From contig JAYFPE010000040.1 of the NCBI GenBank assembly GCA_034928145.1, positions 14,391 to 78,390 of the forward strand: a stretch of 64,000 bases of DNA, written 5' to 3'. Both the position numbers and the translations under genes were made by a program. Under the pieces are notes generated by a model. That model was not told where the DNA came from, did not search any database, and worked only from the letters and a program-made list of their open reading frames with translations. Below are positions 15,713 through 24,112 of the stretch, in pieces (within the stretch, counting starts at the first letter, position 1; each line of letters opens with the position of its first letter). This DNA is from Pelethousia sp034928145. GTDB taxonomy: Bacteria; Bacillota; Clostridia; Christensenellales; CAG-138.

Positions 15713-18700
15713 TTGCGATTGACAAAGCTGGAGATCAACGGATTCAAATCCTTTGCAAAAAAAACCGAAATCGATATTCCGAGCGGCATCACTGCCATTA
15801 TCGGCCCCAACGGCAGCGGCAAGAGCAACATTGCCGACGCCGTGCGCTGGGTTTTGGGGGAGCAGAGCGCCAAGGCCCTGCGCGGCGCGAAAATGGAGGA
15901 CGTGATCTTCAACGGCACGGAATCACGCAAGCCGCAGGCCTTCTGTGAGGTCACCCTTACATTCGATAATTCGGATGGCGAGCTGCCTACGGAATTCGCC
16001 GAGGTGAGCATTACCCGCCGGGTTTACAGGAGCGGCGAGAGCGAATACCTCATCAACCGTTCCGCCTGCCGCTTAAAGGATATCCAGGCCCTTTTCCGCG
16101 ATACGGGGGTGGGTAAGGAAGGCTATTCCATTATCGGCCAGGGCCGGGTGGAAGAGATCCTTTCCAACAAATCGGGCGACCGTAGAGCCGCCTTTGAGGA
16201 AGCGGCCGGCGTGATGAAATACCGCGTGCGCAAGGAAGAGGCCGAACGCAAGCTGGAAAACACCAAAAAGAACCTGGTGCGCATTCAGGATATCTTAGAA
16301 GAATTGGAAAACCAGGTGGGCCCGCTGGAAGAACAGAGCGCGGACGCGCGGGAATTCCTGCGCCTTCGGGAAGAGCTGCGGGAGATCGAGGTAAACGTAT
16401 TTTTATATGAATACGACAAGCTCAGCGAACGGCTTACCTCCCTTGAGCAGGCTTTAAACCAATTCGATGAAGAAATCGCCTCGGCCACCGCCCTTTCCGA
16501 AAAGCTGGGGCAGGATTGCGTAGCTGCGGAGGATAAGGAGCGGCGCTTGAGCAGCGCCATATCGGAGGTGCAGAATAAGCTGCTCTCGGCTTCCTCCGGC
16601 GCGGAGGCCCACGCGGGCTCCGCCAAGGTGTTGCAGGAGCGCATGGCCAACCTCGTGCGTGAGCGCGAGCGCCTGGAGGCGGACGGGGCCGAATATGCCA
16701 GCCGCGCCGCAGCGCTGCGCGTGCAGATCGACGAGCTTGCCAAAGAGGCCGAGCAGGCGCAGGCAGCCAAGGCGGAGAGCAGCGCAGCCTTGGGGGAAAC
16801 CGAAAAGAAGCGCACAGCCATGCAGGCGGATATTGAGGGCCGCGAGGCCGAGGCGGAACGCCAGAAGAACGCCATGATCGAGGCGCTCAACCGTTTGAGC
16901 GACGCCAAGAGCCGCATCTCTCGCCTCGAAGCCATCAAGACCACCCTGCTCGAGCGCATCCGTGAAACCGAAGAGCGCGGGGACGAGATCAAGGCGGACG
17001 GGGAAAAGCTGGCCGAGGAATTTGAGACGCTCGACGCGCATTATCGTCGCCTCAAAAGCGCCTACGACGAAAAGTTAGCGGCTAAAACACAGGCCATCGA
17101 GCGGGTGAACGAGCTGCAAAGCGGCGTTAAGGCCGCGCAGGAGGCCCTGCGCAAGGTGGAGCAGCAGACCCAGGCCGCCACCAGCCGCGTAAAGGTGCTG
17201 GAGGAAATGAAGCGGGCCTACGAGGGCTATTATACCAGCGTGCGCAACCTCTTAAAGGATGCGGATCGGGATACGGCCCTGGGCCGCCGCATCGAGGGCG
17301 TGGTGGCGGAGTTGATCCGCGTGCCCCAAGAATATGAAGTAGCCATCGAAATGACGCTGGGCAGCGGCTTGCAAAATATCGTCACCCCTACGGAAGAGGA
17401 TGCCAAGAAGGTTATCGAGCACCTGCGCAGCCGCCAGTATGGACGGGCCACCCTTTTGCCTGTCACCATCATGCGCTCCCGCCTTTTAAGCGATATTGAG
17501 CTATCTTATTGCCGGGTAGATGGCTACCTGGGCGTGGCCAGCGATTTGGTGGGCTTTGAAGAGCGTTACCGCGGCATTTTCGAAAACTTATTGGGCCGCA
17601 CGGTGCTGGTAAAGGATTTGGACGCGGGTATCGCCATCAACAAGCGGGCCAGAGGGGGATTCCGCATCGCCACGCTGAAAGGGGATATCATCAACCCCGG
17701 CGGCTCCATGACCGGCGGCAGCACGCAGAAGCGGGAATTTAGCCTCATCGGCCGTGAGCGTGAGATCGAAGAGCTGCAAAAGGGCCTCGAGAGCCTCAAA
17801 AAGCAGGCGGCTGCCAAAGCGGCGGAGGTAGAGGCCCTGGGCGAAGAGATCCTCCATGCCAACCGCGCGCTTGAGGAGGCCGCCGAGGCCATCCACGCGC
17901 AGGATCTGGAGGTTGCCACCCAGCGCGAGAAGGTGGAGGCTCTGCGGCAATACGTAGAAGAGAATAAGCAGCAGCAGGAGCGTGTGGAACTGGAAAGCAC
18001 CCAGCTGCGGGATAATATTGAGAATATCGACGAGCAATGCGGCGAGGCGCGGCAGGACCAGAGCAGCCTGGAAGAGGGCCATGTGGCCACGCAGGAGGAT
18101 ATCCGCCGCATGCAGGCGGAGCTCACCGCCCTGCGGCTGGAATATGAAAAGGTGAACGAGGCCGCCACCGAGGATAAAGTGGCCTTGGTGGCCCGCGAAA
18201 AGGAAGCCCAGGCTGCTTATCAGGCCCTCGAGCGCATGCGGCGGGAAGCGGAGGCCCTCGAAAAACAGGCTGCGCAAGCCCTGCTCGCCGCCGAGGAAGG
18301 CACGGCCCAATTTCTGACCCTGCAAAAGGAGCTTTCGGAGCTTGGCAGCAGCATCGACGTGGAGCGCAAGGATATCGACGGCCTCACGGATCAGCTGCGG
18401 GCCATGGAGGAGGAACGAGCCCAACACCTCACGGCCCTGGATGAAATGCGCGAGCGCCGCGAAAAGAACGCCATCGACCTGGGCGACCTAAGGGAGCGGC
18501 GGCATAAATCCGAGCTCAACCAGAGCCGCTCGCAGCTGGAGCTGGCGAATATGCAGGATCGCATCTGGAACGACTACGAGCTGACCTATGAAAACGCCCA
18601 GCCCCTGCGCCGCAACATCACTATCACTGCCAGCCATGTGCGGGTAGATGAATTAAAAAAGTCGATCCGCGCCCTTGGCGACGTCAACGTGAACGCCATC

Positions 18701-19276
18701 GAGGATTACCGCAATGTGAAGGAAAGGTTCGACGCCCTGCGCGCCCAGTATGACGACCTGACCCAGGCCGAAGCGGACTTGCAGGTGTTGATCGCGGACC
18801 TGGTGCGCACGATGGAAGTGGAGTTCAAGCGCCAGTTCGCCTTGATCCAGCAGAATTTTGCCACGGTTTTCGTGGAGCTTTTCGGCGGCGGCAGGGCGGA
18901 GTTGGTGCTCGGCGACGAGAAGGATATCCTCAATTGTGAGATCGATATCATCGCGCAGCCCCCGGGTAAAAAGCTACAGCTTTTATCCCTGCTCTCGGGC
19001 GGGGAGCGGGCGCTCACGGCCATCGCGCTGCTCTTTGCCATCCTCAAGCTCAAGCCTACGGCATTTTGCATCCTGGATGAGATCGAGGCCGCGCTGGACG
19101 AGGCCAACGTATCCAACTTTGCGGAATACGTGCGCAATTATTCGGAGAATACCCAGTTCATCCTCATCACCCACCGCAAGGGCAGCATGCAGGTATGCGA
19201 TTCGCTCTATGGCGTGGCGATGGAGGAAAAGGGCGTGTCCAAGGTGGTATCCGCCCGCTTTAGCGAGATCGCGTAA
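15713..19276 (+). CDS. smc: Chromosome segregation ATPase SMC
   Basis: SMC forms the ring-shaped condensin that compacts and resolves the chromosome. A TTG start at 15713 gives MRLTKLEINGFKSFAKKTEI and 1187 residues, the normal size; the frame is open further upstream into rnc, but that part is not SMC-like. Walker A GPNGSGKSN is at residues 31-39, two long coiled coils flank a hinge at about 510-660 (GVVAELIRVPQEYEVAIEMT ... GGSMTGGSTQ), the ABC signature LSGGERALTAIAL is at about 1093 and Walker B CILDEIEAALDEANV at about 1118. The Shine-Dalgarno site before the TTG is weak. ftsY follows after 18 bases. Confidence 0.95.
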   Translation: MRLTKLEINGFKSFAKKTEIDIPSGITAIIGPNGSGKSNIADAVRWVLGEQSAKALRGAKMEDVIFNGTESRKPQAFCEVTLTFDNSDGELPTEFAEVSITRRVYRSGESEYLINRSACRLKDIQALFRDTGVGKEGYSIIGQGRVEEILSNKSGDRRAAFEEAAGVMKYRVRKEEAERKLENTKKNLVRIQDILEELENQVGPLEEQSADAREFLRLREELREIEVNVFLYEYDKLSERLTSLEQALNQFDEEIASATALSEKLGQDCVAAEDKERRLSSAISEVQNKLLSASSGAEAHAGSAKVLQERMANLVRERERLEADGAEYASRAAALRVQIDELAKEAEQAQAAKAESSAALGETEKKRTAMQADIEGREAEAERQKNAMIEALNRLSDAKSRISRLEAIKTTLLERIRETEERGDEIKADGEKLAEEFETLDAHYRRLKSAYDEKLAAKTQAIERVNELQSGVKAAQEALRKVEQQTQAATSRVKVLEEMKRAYEGYYTSVRNLLKDADRDTALGRRIEGVVAELIRVPQEYEVAIEMTLGSGLQNIVTPTEEDAKKVIEHLRSRQYGRATLLPVTIMRSRLLSDIELSYCRVDGYLGVASDLVGFEERYRGIFENLLGRTVLVKDLDAGIAINKRARGGFRIATLKGDIINPGGSMTGGSTQKREFSLIGREREIEELQKGLESLKKQAAAKAAEVEALGEEILHANRALEEAAEAIHAQDLEVATQREKVEALRQYVEENKQQQERVELESTQLRDNIENIDEQCGEARQDQSSLEEGHVATQEDIRRMQAELTALRLEYEKVNEAATEDKVALVAREKEAQAAYQALERMRREAEALEKQAAQALLAAEEGTAQFLTLQKELSELGSSIDVERKDIDGLTDQLRAMEEERAQHLTALDEMRERREKNAIDLGDLRERRHKSELNQSRSQLELANMQDRIWNDYELTYENAQPLRRNITITASHVRVDELKKSIRALGDVNVNAIEDYRNVKERFDALRAQYDDLTQAEADLQVLIADLVRTMEVEFKRQFALIQQNFATVFVELFGGGRAELVLGDEKDILNCEIDIIAQPPGKKLQLLSLLSGGERALTAIALLFAILKLKPTAFCILDEIEAALDEANVSNFAEYVRNYSENTQFILITHRKGSMQVCDSLYGVAMEEKGVSKVVSARFSEIA

Positions 19277-19294
19277 AGGGAGCATAGAGAATCT

Positions 19295-20197
19295 ATGGCG
19301 AATTTTTTTGATAAACTACGCCAGGGCCTGGCTAAGACCGGCGGCGGGATGCTGGCCGGTATCTTTGCGGGCGATGAGCGTATAGACGGCGATTTTTTTG
19401 ATGAGTTGGAAGAAGCCCTTATCGTGGCGGACGTGGGCATGGAGACTACAGCCGCCTTAATCGGCCAACTGCGCGAGGCCATCAGCCGGGATAAGCTGCA
19501 CACCCGCAGCGAGGCGCGGCAGGCGCTGGCCGCTATCCTGGCCGCCGCCATGGAACCGAAAACGGACTTTGCGCCCGAGCGCGGCCCGGCGGCCCTATTG
19601 ATCGTGGGCGTAAACGGCGTGGGCAAAACCACATCTTTGGGCAAGCTGGCCCATTATTATAAAGCCGCGGGCCGAAGCCCCATGCTGGCCGCCGCGGATA
19701 CCTTTCGCGCGGCCGCTGCCGAGCAACTGACTGTTTGGGCCGAGCGGGCGGACGTGTCTATCGTCAAGCAGGGCGAGGGGGCGGATCCGGCGGCCGTGGT
19801 GTTCGACGCGATTTCCTCCTTCAAGGCCCGGGGCCGGGATATTCTGCTGGTTGATACGGCCGGGCGGCTGCACAATAAGAAAAACCTGATGGACGAGCTG
19901 GCCAAGATGCGCCGCGTCCTCAGCCGGGAACTGCCGGATATCCCCTGCGAGGCCCTTCTGGTGCTGGATGCAACCACCGGCCAGAACGCCATCGCCCAGG
20001 CCAAGGCCTTTGGCGAGGCCACGGGGCTGACGGGCGTGATCCTCACCAAGCTTGACGGCACCGCTAAGGGCGGTGTGGCCCTGGCCGTAAGGGCCCAGCT
20101 GGGCGTGCCCGTGCGTTTCGTGGGCGTGGGTGAGGGCATAGACGACCTTTTGCCCTTTGACGCGGCTTCTTTCTCCAAGGCGCTGCTGAATCTTTAG
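19295..20197 (+). CDS. ftsY: Signal recognition particle receptor FtsY
   Basis: FtsY is the membrane-side GTPase that receives ribosome-SRP complexes and passes them to SecYEG. The 300-residue protein has a short N-helix region without the long acidic A domain of Escherichia coli. GTPase motifs: GVNGVGKTTSLGKLA (G1), DTFRAAAAEQL, DTAGRLHNKKNLM (G3), TKLDGTAKGG (G4) and the closing GVGEGIDDLLPF. It follows smc and precedes ylxM-ffh, so both SRP GTPases lie within 3 kb. Confidence 0.97.
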   Translation: MANFFDKLRQGLAKTGGGMLAGIFAGDERIDGDFFDELEEALIVADVGMETTAALIGQLREAISRDKLHTRSEARQALAAILAAAMEPKTDFAPERGPAALLIVGVNGVGKTTSLGKLAHYYKAAGRSPMLAAADTFRAAAAEQLTVWAERADVSIVKQGEGADPAAVVFDAISSFKARGRDILLVDTAGRLHNKKNLMDELAKMRRVLSRELPDIPCEALLVLDATTGQNAIAQAKAFGEATGLTGVILTKLDGTAKGGVALAVRAQLGVPVRFVGVGEGIDDLLPFDAASFSKALLNL

Positions 20198-20261
20198 GGC
20201 AACGATATGCCCCATGCTGTCTACGCGGGCGGCGCATCTATAGTTTCCCTGCAAAAAGTGC

Positions 20262-20289
20262 TTGACATGGCCCCTGATTGGGTTATAAT
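20262..20289 (+). promoter_or_regulatory. Sigma-A promoter for ylxM-ffh
   Basis: TTGACA, 16 bases, TATAAT: both hexamers are perfect. The start would be near 20296, about 40 bases before ylxM. It gives the ylxM-ffh-rpsP group a promoter independent of smc-ftsY. Confidence 0.88.
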
Positions 20290-20337
20290 ACTATAGGTGT
20301 CAAGTAGAATGCCTTTACAGTCCGAGGGAGGGATTGG

Positions 20338-20673
20338 ATGCGGGAGCATGTGGAGCTGGGCATGCTGCTCAGCCGCTACGGCGCGCTGCTTACAGAGCGG
20401 CAGCGCACGCTGCTGGCCCTCTCTGTAGATGAAGACCTGTCCCTTTCCGAAATCGCGGAGCAGGCGGGCATATCGCGCCAGGCCGTGCTGGACGCCATCA
20501 AGCGGGCGGAAAGCCAGCTTTATGCCTTCGAAGCGGCGCTGGGGATGGAAAAGCTGACCCGTACCCTGCGCAAAAAGGCCGAAGCCCTCGCCGCCCTGCC
20601 CGCCGTGGCCGGGAATGCAGAGGCCCAAGCCCTGAGCAGGGAGATATTGGAGATCATCAACGATGGCGTTTGA
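20338..20673 (+). CDS. ylxM: YlxM-family SRP-associated HTH protein
   Basis: A 111-residue helix-turn-helix protein (sigma-70 region 4-like fold) always found in front of ffh in Firmicutes. In streptococci the homologue binds Ffh and SRP RNA and tunes SRP activity. RYGALLTERQRTLLALSVDEDLSL and the recognition-helix segment AEQAGISRQAVLDAIKRAE are diagnostic. GAGGGAGGG stands before the ATG. It overlaps ffh by 11 bases, so the two proteins should be made in step. Confidence 0.93.
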   Translation: MREHVELGMLLSRYGALLTERQRTLLALSVDEDLSLSEIAEQAGISRQAVLDAIKRAESQLYAFEAALGMEKLTRTLRKKAEALAALPAVAGNAEAQALSREILEIINDGV

Positions 20674-22000
20674 AGGCCTTTCGTCCAAATTACAAAATGT
20701 TTTTAAAAAGCTCACCGGCCGTGGCAAGCTCAACGAGAAAGATGTGAAGGAAGCCATGCGCGAGGTGAAGCTCGCCCTTTTGGAGGCGGATGTCAGCTTT
20801 GCCGTGGTCAAAAAGTTTATCGCAGCCGTAACGGAGCGGGCTGTGGGCGCGGAGGTGCTCGAAAGCCTCACGCCGGGCCAGCAGGTGATCAAGATCGTCA
20901 ATGAAGAGCTGACCAGCCTCATGGGCGGGGCGAACGCAAAGCTGGAATTCGGCTCCAAAAGCCCGGCCGTGGTGCTGTTGTGCGGCCTGCAGGGCGCGGG
21001 CAAAACCACGATGACGGGCAAGCTGGGGGCCTATTTGCAAAAGCAATTCGGTAAATCCCCGCTGCTCGTGGCCTGCGATATCTACCGCCCGGCAGCCATC
21101 CGCCAATTGCAGGTGGTAGGGGAAAAGCTCAAACTGCCCGTGTTTGAGCGCGGCCAGCAAAGCCCCGTGCAAACGGCCAAGGAGGCCGTGGATTACGCCC
21201 GCTCGCATATGCTCGATTTGGTCATCGTGGATACGGCGGGCCGCCTGCACATAGACGAGGCCATGATGGAGGAGATCGCCGCTCTGCGCGACGAATTGAA
21301 CCCCGCCGAAATTCTTCTGGTTGTAGACGCCATGACCGGCCAGGATGCCGTCAACGTGGCCCAGGCGTTTAATGAAAAGCTGGCCCTCACCGGCGTAATC
21401 GTGACCAAGCTCGACGGCGATACCCGCGGCGGCGCGGCCCTCTCTGTGCGGGAGGTCACGGGCCGGCCCATCAAATTCTGCGGCACTGGGGAAAAGCTCA
21501 CGGATATCGAGCCGTTTTATCCGGACCGCATGGCCGGCCGCATCCTGGGCATGGGCGATATGATGACCCTCATCGAAAAGGCGCAAACCGCCTTCGATGA
21601 AAAAAAGGCCTTGGAGCTTACGAACAAGCTGCGCAGCAACGATTTCACGCTGGAAGATTTCATGGCGCAGATGGAGCAGATGAAAACCATGGGCTCCATG
21701 CAGGATATCCTGGCCATGATGCCGGGAGCGGCAGCTTCCAAGCTGGGCACTGTGGAGCTCGACGAAAAGCAGACAGAGCGCACCTTGGCCATTATCCGCT
21801 CGATGACGGCGCAGGAGCGCCGTAAGCCTGAGCTGATCAACGCCAGCCGCCGCCGGCGCATCGCCGCGGGCAGCGGCAACGCCGTGCAGGATGTGAACCG
21901 GCTGCTCAACCAATTCGAAGCCACGCGCAAGATGATCCGTCAGCTCACTGGCGGTAAGATCAAAAAGGGCAGGCGCGGCTTCAATCCCTTTGGCTTTTAA
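20663..22000 (+). CDS. ffh: Signal recognition particle protein Ffh
   Basis: Ffh binds the SRP RNA and the signal sequences of nascent membrane proteins. The 445-residue product has an N domain, then G motifs GLQGAGKTTMTGKLG, DIYRPAAIRQL, DTAGRLHIDEAMM and TKLDGDTRGGAALS, then the methionine-rich M domain from about residue 300 (MAQMEQMKTMGSMQDILAMM) and an RNA-binding helix INASRRRRIAAGSG. Length is standard. The 4.5S/6S SRP RNA gene is not in this window. Confidence 0.97.
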   Translation: MAFEGLSSKLQNVFKKLTGRGKLNEKDVKEAMREVKLALLEADVSFAVVKKFIAAVTERAVGAEVLESLTPGQQVIKIVNEELTSLMGGANAKLEFGSKSPAVVLLCGLQGAGKTTMTGKLGAYLQKQFGKSPLLVACDIYRPAAIRQLQVVGEKLKLPVFERGQQSPVQTAKEAVDYARSHMLDLVIVDTAGRLHIDEAMMEEIAALRDELNPAEILLVVDAMTGQDAVNVAQAFNEKLALTGVIVTKLDGDTRGGAALSVREVTGRPIKFCGTGEKLTDIEPFYPDRMAGRILGMGDMMTLIEKAQTAFDEKKALELTNKLRSNDFTLEDFMAQMEQMKTMGSMQDILAMMPGAAASKLGTVELDEKQTERTLAIIRSMTAQERRKPELINASRRRRIAAGSGNAVQDVNRLLNQFEATRKMIRQLTGGKIKKGRRGFNPFGF

Positions 22001-22067
22001 CGCTGGTTTCTGAGGCGACATGCTTTTGAAATAAATAACTATCCATTTTTTCAGGAGGAAATTTACT

Positions 22068-22310
22068 ATGCTTAAGATCAGGCTGCGCCGCATGGGCGCG
22101 AAGAAGGCTCCCTTCTACCGCATCGTGGTGGCGGATTCCCGCGCGCCCCGCGACGGCGCTTTTGTGGAGGAGCTCGGCTATTACGACCCCACCAAGAGCC
22201 CCATCGAGCTTAACGTCAACAACGAAAAGGCTGCCGAATGGCTTAAGAGCGGCGCACAGCCCACGGAAACCGTGCGCGCCTTGCTTAAAAAGTCCGGCGC
22301 GCTGCAGTAA
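22068..22310 (+). CDS. rpsP: Ribosomal protein bS16
   Basis: An 80-residue 30S subunit protein. MLKIRLRRMGAKKAPFYRIV is the invariant bS16 N-terminus, followed by DSRAPRDGAFVEELGYYDP. AGGAGG lies before the ATG. It opens the rpsP-khpA-rimM-trmD-rplS order seen across Firmicutes, though the chain is broken here by a hairpin-rich gap before rimM and by a separate promoter before rplS. Confidence 0.97.
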   Translation: MLKIRLRRMGAKKAPFYRIVVADSRAPRDGAFVEELGYYDPTKSPIELNVNNEKAAEWLKSGAQPTETVRALLKKSGALQ

Positions 22311-22333
22311 TGGAGCAGGTCGGGGAGCAAGCC

Positions 22334-22564
22334 ATGGGAGAGCTGGTTAAATACATTGCTATGAATCTCGTGGATAAGCCCGAAGAAGTCAAGGTGGAAG
22401 TAAAAGAGGGCGAGAGTTCCACGGTGATCGAGCTGAGCGTCGCGCCCGAAGATATGGGCAAGGTGATCGGCAAGCAGGGCCGCATCGCTAAGGCGATACG
22501 CACCGTGGTGCGGGCCGCTTCTGTAAAGGAAAATAAAAAATACATCGTGGAGATCCTCGGCTAA
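22334..22564 (+). CDS. khpA: KH-domain RNA-binding protein KhpA (YlqC)
   Basis: A 76-residue single KH-domain protein that, with KhpB/Jag, binds RNAs linked to cell elongation and division in Gram-positive bacteria. MGELVKYIAMNLVDKPEEV and the GKVIGKQGRIAKAIRT loop (GxxG RNA-binding motif) are characteristic. The ATG at 22334 follows GGGGAG by 6-8 bases and matches the family N-terminus; the earlier in-frame ATG at 22310 overlaps the rpsP stop and would add eight atypical residues. It is the last gene before the hairpin-rich gap. Confidence 0.93.
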   Translation: MGELVKYIAMNLVDKPEEVKVEVKEGESSTVIELSVAPEDMGKVIGKQGRIAKAIRTVVRAASVKENKKYIVEILG

Positions 22565-22684
22565 AGCCGACTCTCCGCCTTTGAAAGATCATGGGGTTCG
22601 GAGGCCATAGCCCCCGGCGGCTATATTCCGGCTTCGGCGGCATGTGCGCCGAAACGGATGAAAGCTGCAGGCTTTCGTTCCCCA

Positions 22685-22725
22685 CAGGGTTTGCTGGCCG
22701 TGCCGCCAGGCACAAGCAAACCCTG
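22685..22725 (+). other. Nested hairpin in khpA-rimM gap
   Basis: An 11-bp perfect outer stem CAGGGTTTGCT/AGCAAACCCTG encloses a 5-bp inner stem GTGCC/GGCAC with a four-base loop. Two smaller inverted repeats precede it (TTCGGCG/CGCCGAA near 22635-22655 and GAAAGC/GCTTTC near 22659-22675). No T-run follows directly, so it is not a simple terminator. It overlaps the 5' part of the dispersed repeat. Confidence 0.7.
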
Positions 22726-22769
22726 CAAACTCAAAAATGTGGCGGCAGCCACCTTTTTGAATTATGCAG
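22707..22769 (+). repeat. Dispersed hairpin repeat, copy A
   Basis: The first 54 bases match 57550-57603 at 46 positions. It contains TCAAAAA-T-GTGGC, a GGCA loop and GCCAC-C-TTTTTGA, a long hairpin with one mismatch, closed further out by CTGCA/TGCAG. Its last six bases, ATGCAG, are also the first two codons of rimM and recur at the end of copy B. Oriented as the stem followed by T-rich 3' arm it could act as a terminator or attenuator just before rimM. Confidence 0.85.
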
Positions 22770-23282
22770 GAATATTTGCGCATTGGCCTGATTTTGCGGC
22801 CCCATGGCGTACATGGGGCGGTTAAGCTTCAGCCGCTGACCACGGACAACCGGCGCTTCCTAAAGCTTAAGGAAGCCTATATCGAGCAGAATGGGGAATA
22901 CATACCCGTAGAAGCTATCGAGATCAGCGTGCAGCCGGACGTTGTTTTCCTGCGCCTTTCGTTTTGCGATAGCAGGGAGCAGGCGGAAGCCCTGCGGGGC
23001 AAATACCTCTGCGTAGACCGGGCGCACGCGGCCAAGCTGCCGGCAGGGCGCTATTTCGTGGCGGATCTGATCGGCTGCGCCGTGGAGGATAGCAATGGCA
23101 AATCCTTAGGGAAGCTGACGGATATATTGGAGACGGGCGCGAACGACGTATACGTGATCAAGGGGGAGAAGACGCTGCTGATCCCCGCTCTGAAAAAGCT
23201 TTTGCAGCATGTGGATGTGCAAAGCGGGCGCATCATTCTCGATGCGGAAGTTTTGGAGGAGGTGGGTCTTTTTGAGGATTGA
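22764..23282 (+). CDS. rimM: Ribosome maturation factor RimM
   Basis: RimM helps assemble the head of the 30S subunit by binding uS19. The 172-residue protein shows YLRIGLILRPHGVHGAVKL at the N-terminus, then a beta-barrel and a C-terminal PRC-barrel (YFVADLIGCAVEDSNGKSLG ... NDVYVIKG ... LLIPALKK). There is no Shine-Dalgarno site: the ATG lies four bases after a strong hairpin, inside the dispersed repeat. A TTG at 22776 (LRIGLIL) is a possible second start. The stop overlaps trmD by 11 bases. Confidence 0.94.
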   Translation: MQEYLRIGLILRPHGVHGAVKLQPLTTDNRRFLKLKEAYIEQNGEYIPVEAIEISVQPDVVFLRLSFCDSREQAEALRGKYLCVDRAHAAKLPAGRYFVADLIGCAVEDSNGKSLGKLTDILETGANDVYVIKGEKTLLIPALKKLLQHVDVQSGRIILDAEVLEEVGLFED

Positions 23283-24000
23283 CGTGCTCACGCTCTTTCC
23301 CGAAATGTTCGAAGGCGTGCTGGGCGGCAGCATGCTGGGCCGGGCGCAAGAGGCGGGCATTCTCGATTGCCGCTTACACAACATCCGCGATTGGTCGCTC
23401 AACAAGCACCACAATGCGGATGATTATCCCTTTGGCGGGGGCGCGGGCATGGTGATGATGGCGCAGCCGATTTGGGATTGCATCGAAGAAGTGGATCCGA
23501 ATCACGAGGCCCTTCGCATCGCTCTTTTGCCCCGGGGCGAAAGGCTTGGCGTACCCATGGCCCGCGAGCTTAGCAAAAAGGAGCGCATCTTGCTCCTTTG
23601 CGGCCATTACGAAGGGGTGGATGAGCGGGCGCTTTCCAAAATGGATATGGAAGTTTCCATTGGCGATTATGTGCTCACAGGCGGGGAGCTGCCCGCCATG
23701 GTGTTGATCGATTGCCTGAGCCGCTTCATCCCGGGCGTGCTGGGCAGCGAACAGTCCGCCGAGGAGGAGAGCTTTTCAGACGGCCTGCTGGAATACCCGC
23801 AATATACCCGCCCTGCGGAATTCAACGGCCTGGCTGTGCCGGAAGTGCTGCTTAACGGCAACCACGCGCACATCAACCGTTGGCGGCGGGATATGTCCCT
23901 CAAAATGACGCTGGAGCGCCGCCCGGAACTCTTGGAAGAAGCGCGGCTCGATAAAAAGGACTTAGCCTATTTAGAAAGCCTGAAAAAGACGGAGAATTAG
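23272..24000 (+). CDS. trmD: tRNA (guanine(37)-N(1))-methyltransferase TrmD
   Basis: TrmD methylates G37 of tRNAs that read CNN codons and so prevents frameshifts. It is a SPOUT enzyme with a trefoil knot: YPFGGGAGMVMM, LLCGHYEGVDER and SIGDYVLTGGELPAMVLIDCLSR are all present. The TTG at 23272 gives MRIDVLTLFPEMF, the family N-terminus, and stands about 8 bases after GGAGGAGGTG. The 242-residue length is normal. It overlaps rimM, so the two proteins are probably translated together. Confidence 0.96.
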   Translation: MRIDVLTLFPEMFEGVLGGSMLGRAQEAGILDCRLHNIRDWSLNKHHNADDYPFGGGAGMVMMAQPIWDCIEEVDPNHEALRIALLPRGERLGVPMARELSKKERILLLCGHYEGVDERALSKMDMEVSIGDYVLTGGELPAMVLIDCLSRFIPGVLGSEQSAEEESFSDGLLEYPQYTRPAEFNGLAVPEVLLNGNHAHINRWRRDMSLKMTLERRPELLEEARLDKKDLAYLESLKKTEN

Positions 24001-24012
24001 GTGAATTTGTGG

Positions 24013-24041
24013 TTGCGCCCACCGCGCGGCCATGTTATAAT
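24013..24041 (+). promoter_or_regulatory. Sigma-A promoter for rplS
   Basis: TTGCGC, 17 bases, TATAAT. The transcript would start near 24048 and carry a leader of about 65 bases before the rplS ATG. Confidence 0.7.
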
Positions 24042-24112
24042 GCACTTTGTGACAACGGGCGGTCCAATGCCGATAAGCGGTACGAACGTCTGGGAGAGAG
24101 GAGAAAAATAAA

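Noticed and set aside
20284..20296. Resemblance of TAATACTATAG to a phage T7 promoter
   Set aside because: Only the ends match; the middle CGACTCAC of the T7 consensus is missing, and a perfect sigma-A -35/-10 pair explains the site.
20690..22093. Long open minus-strand frame opposite ffh (about 467 codons), and similar ones opposite dnaK, hslU, trmFO, amidohydrolase and ackA
   Set aside because: They mirror high-GC codon bias of the real genes, have His/Gly/Leu-rich low-complexity translations, no ribosome sites and no recognisable domains.
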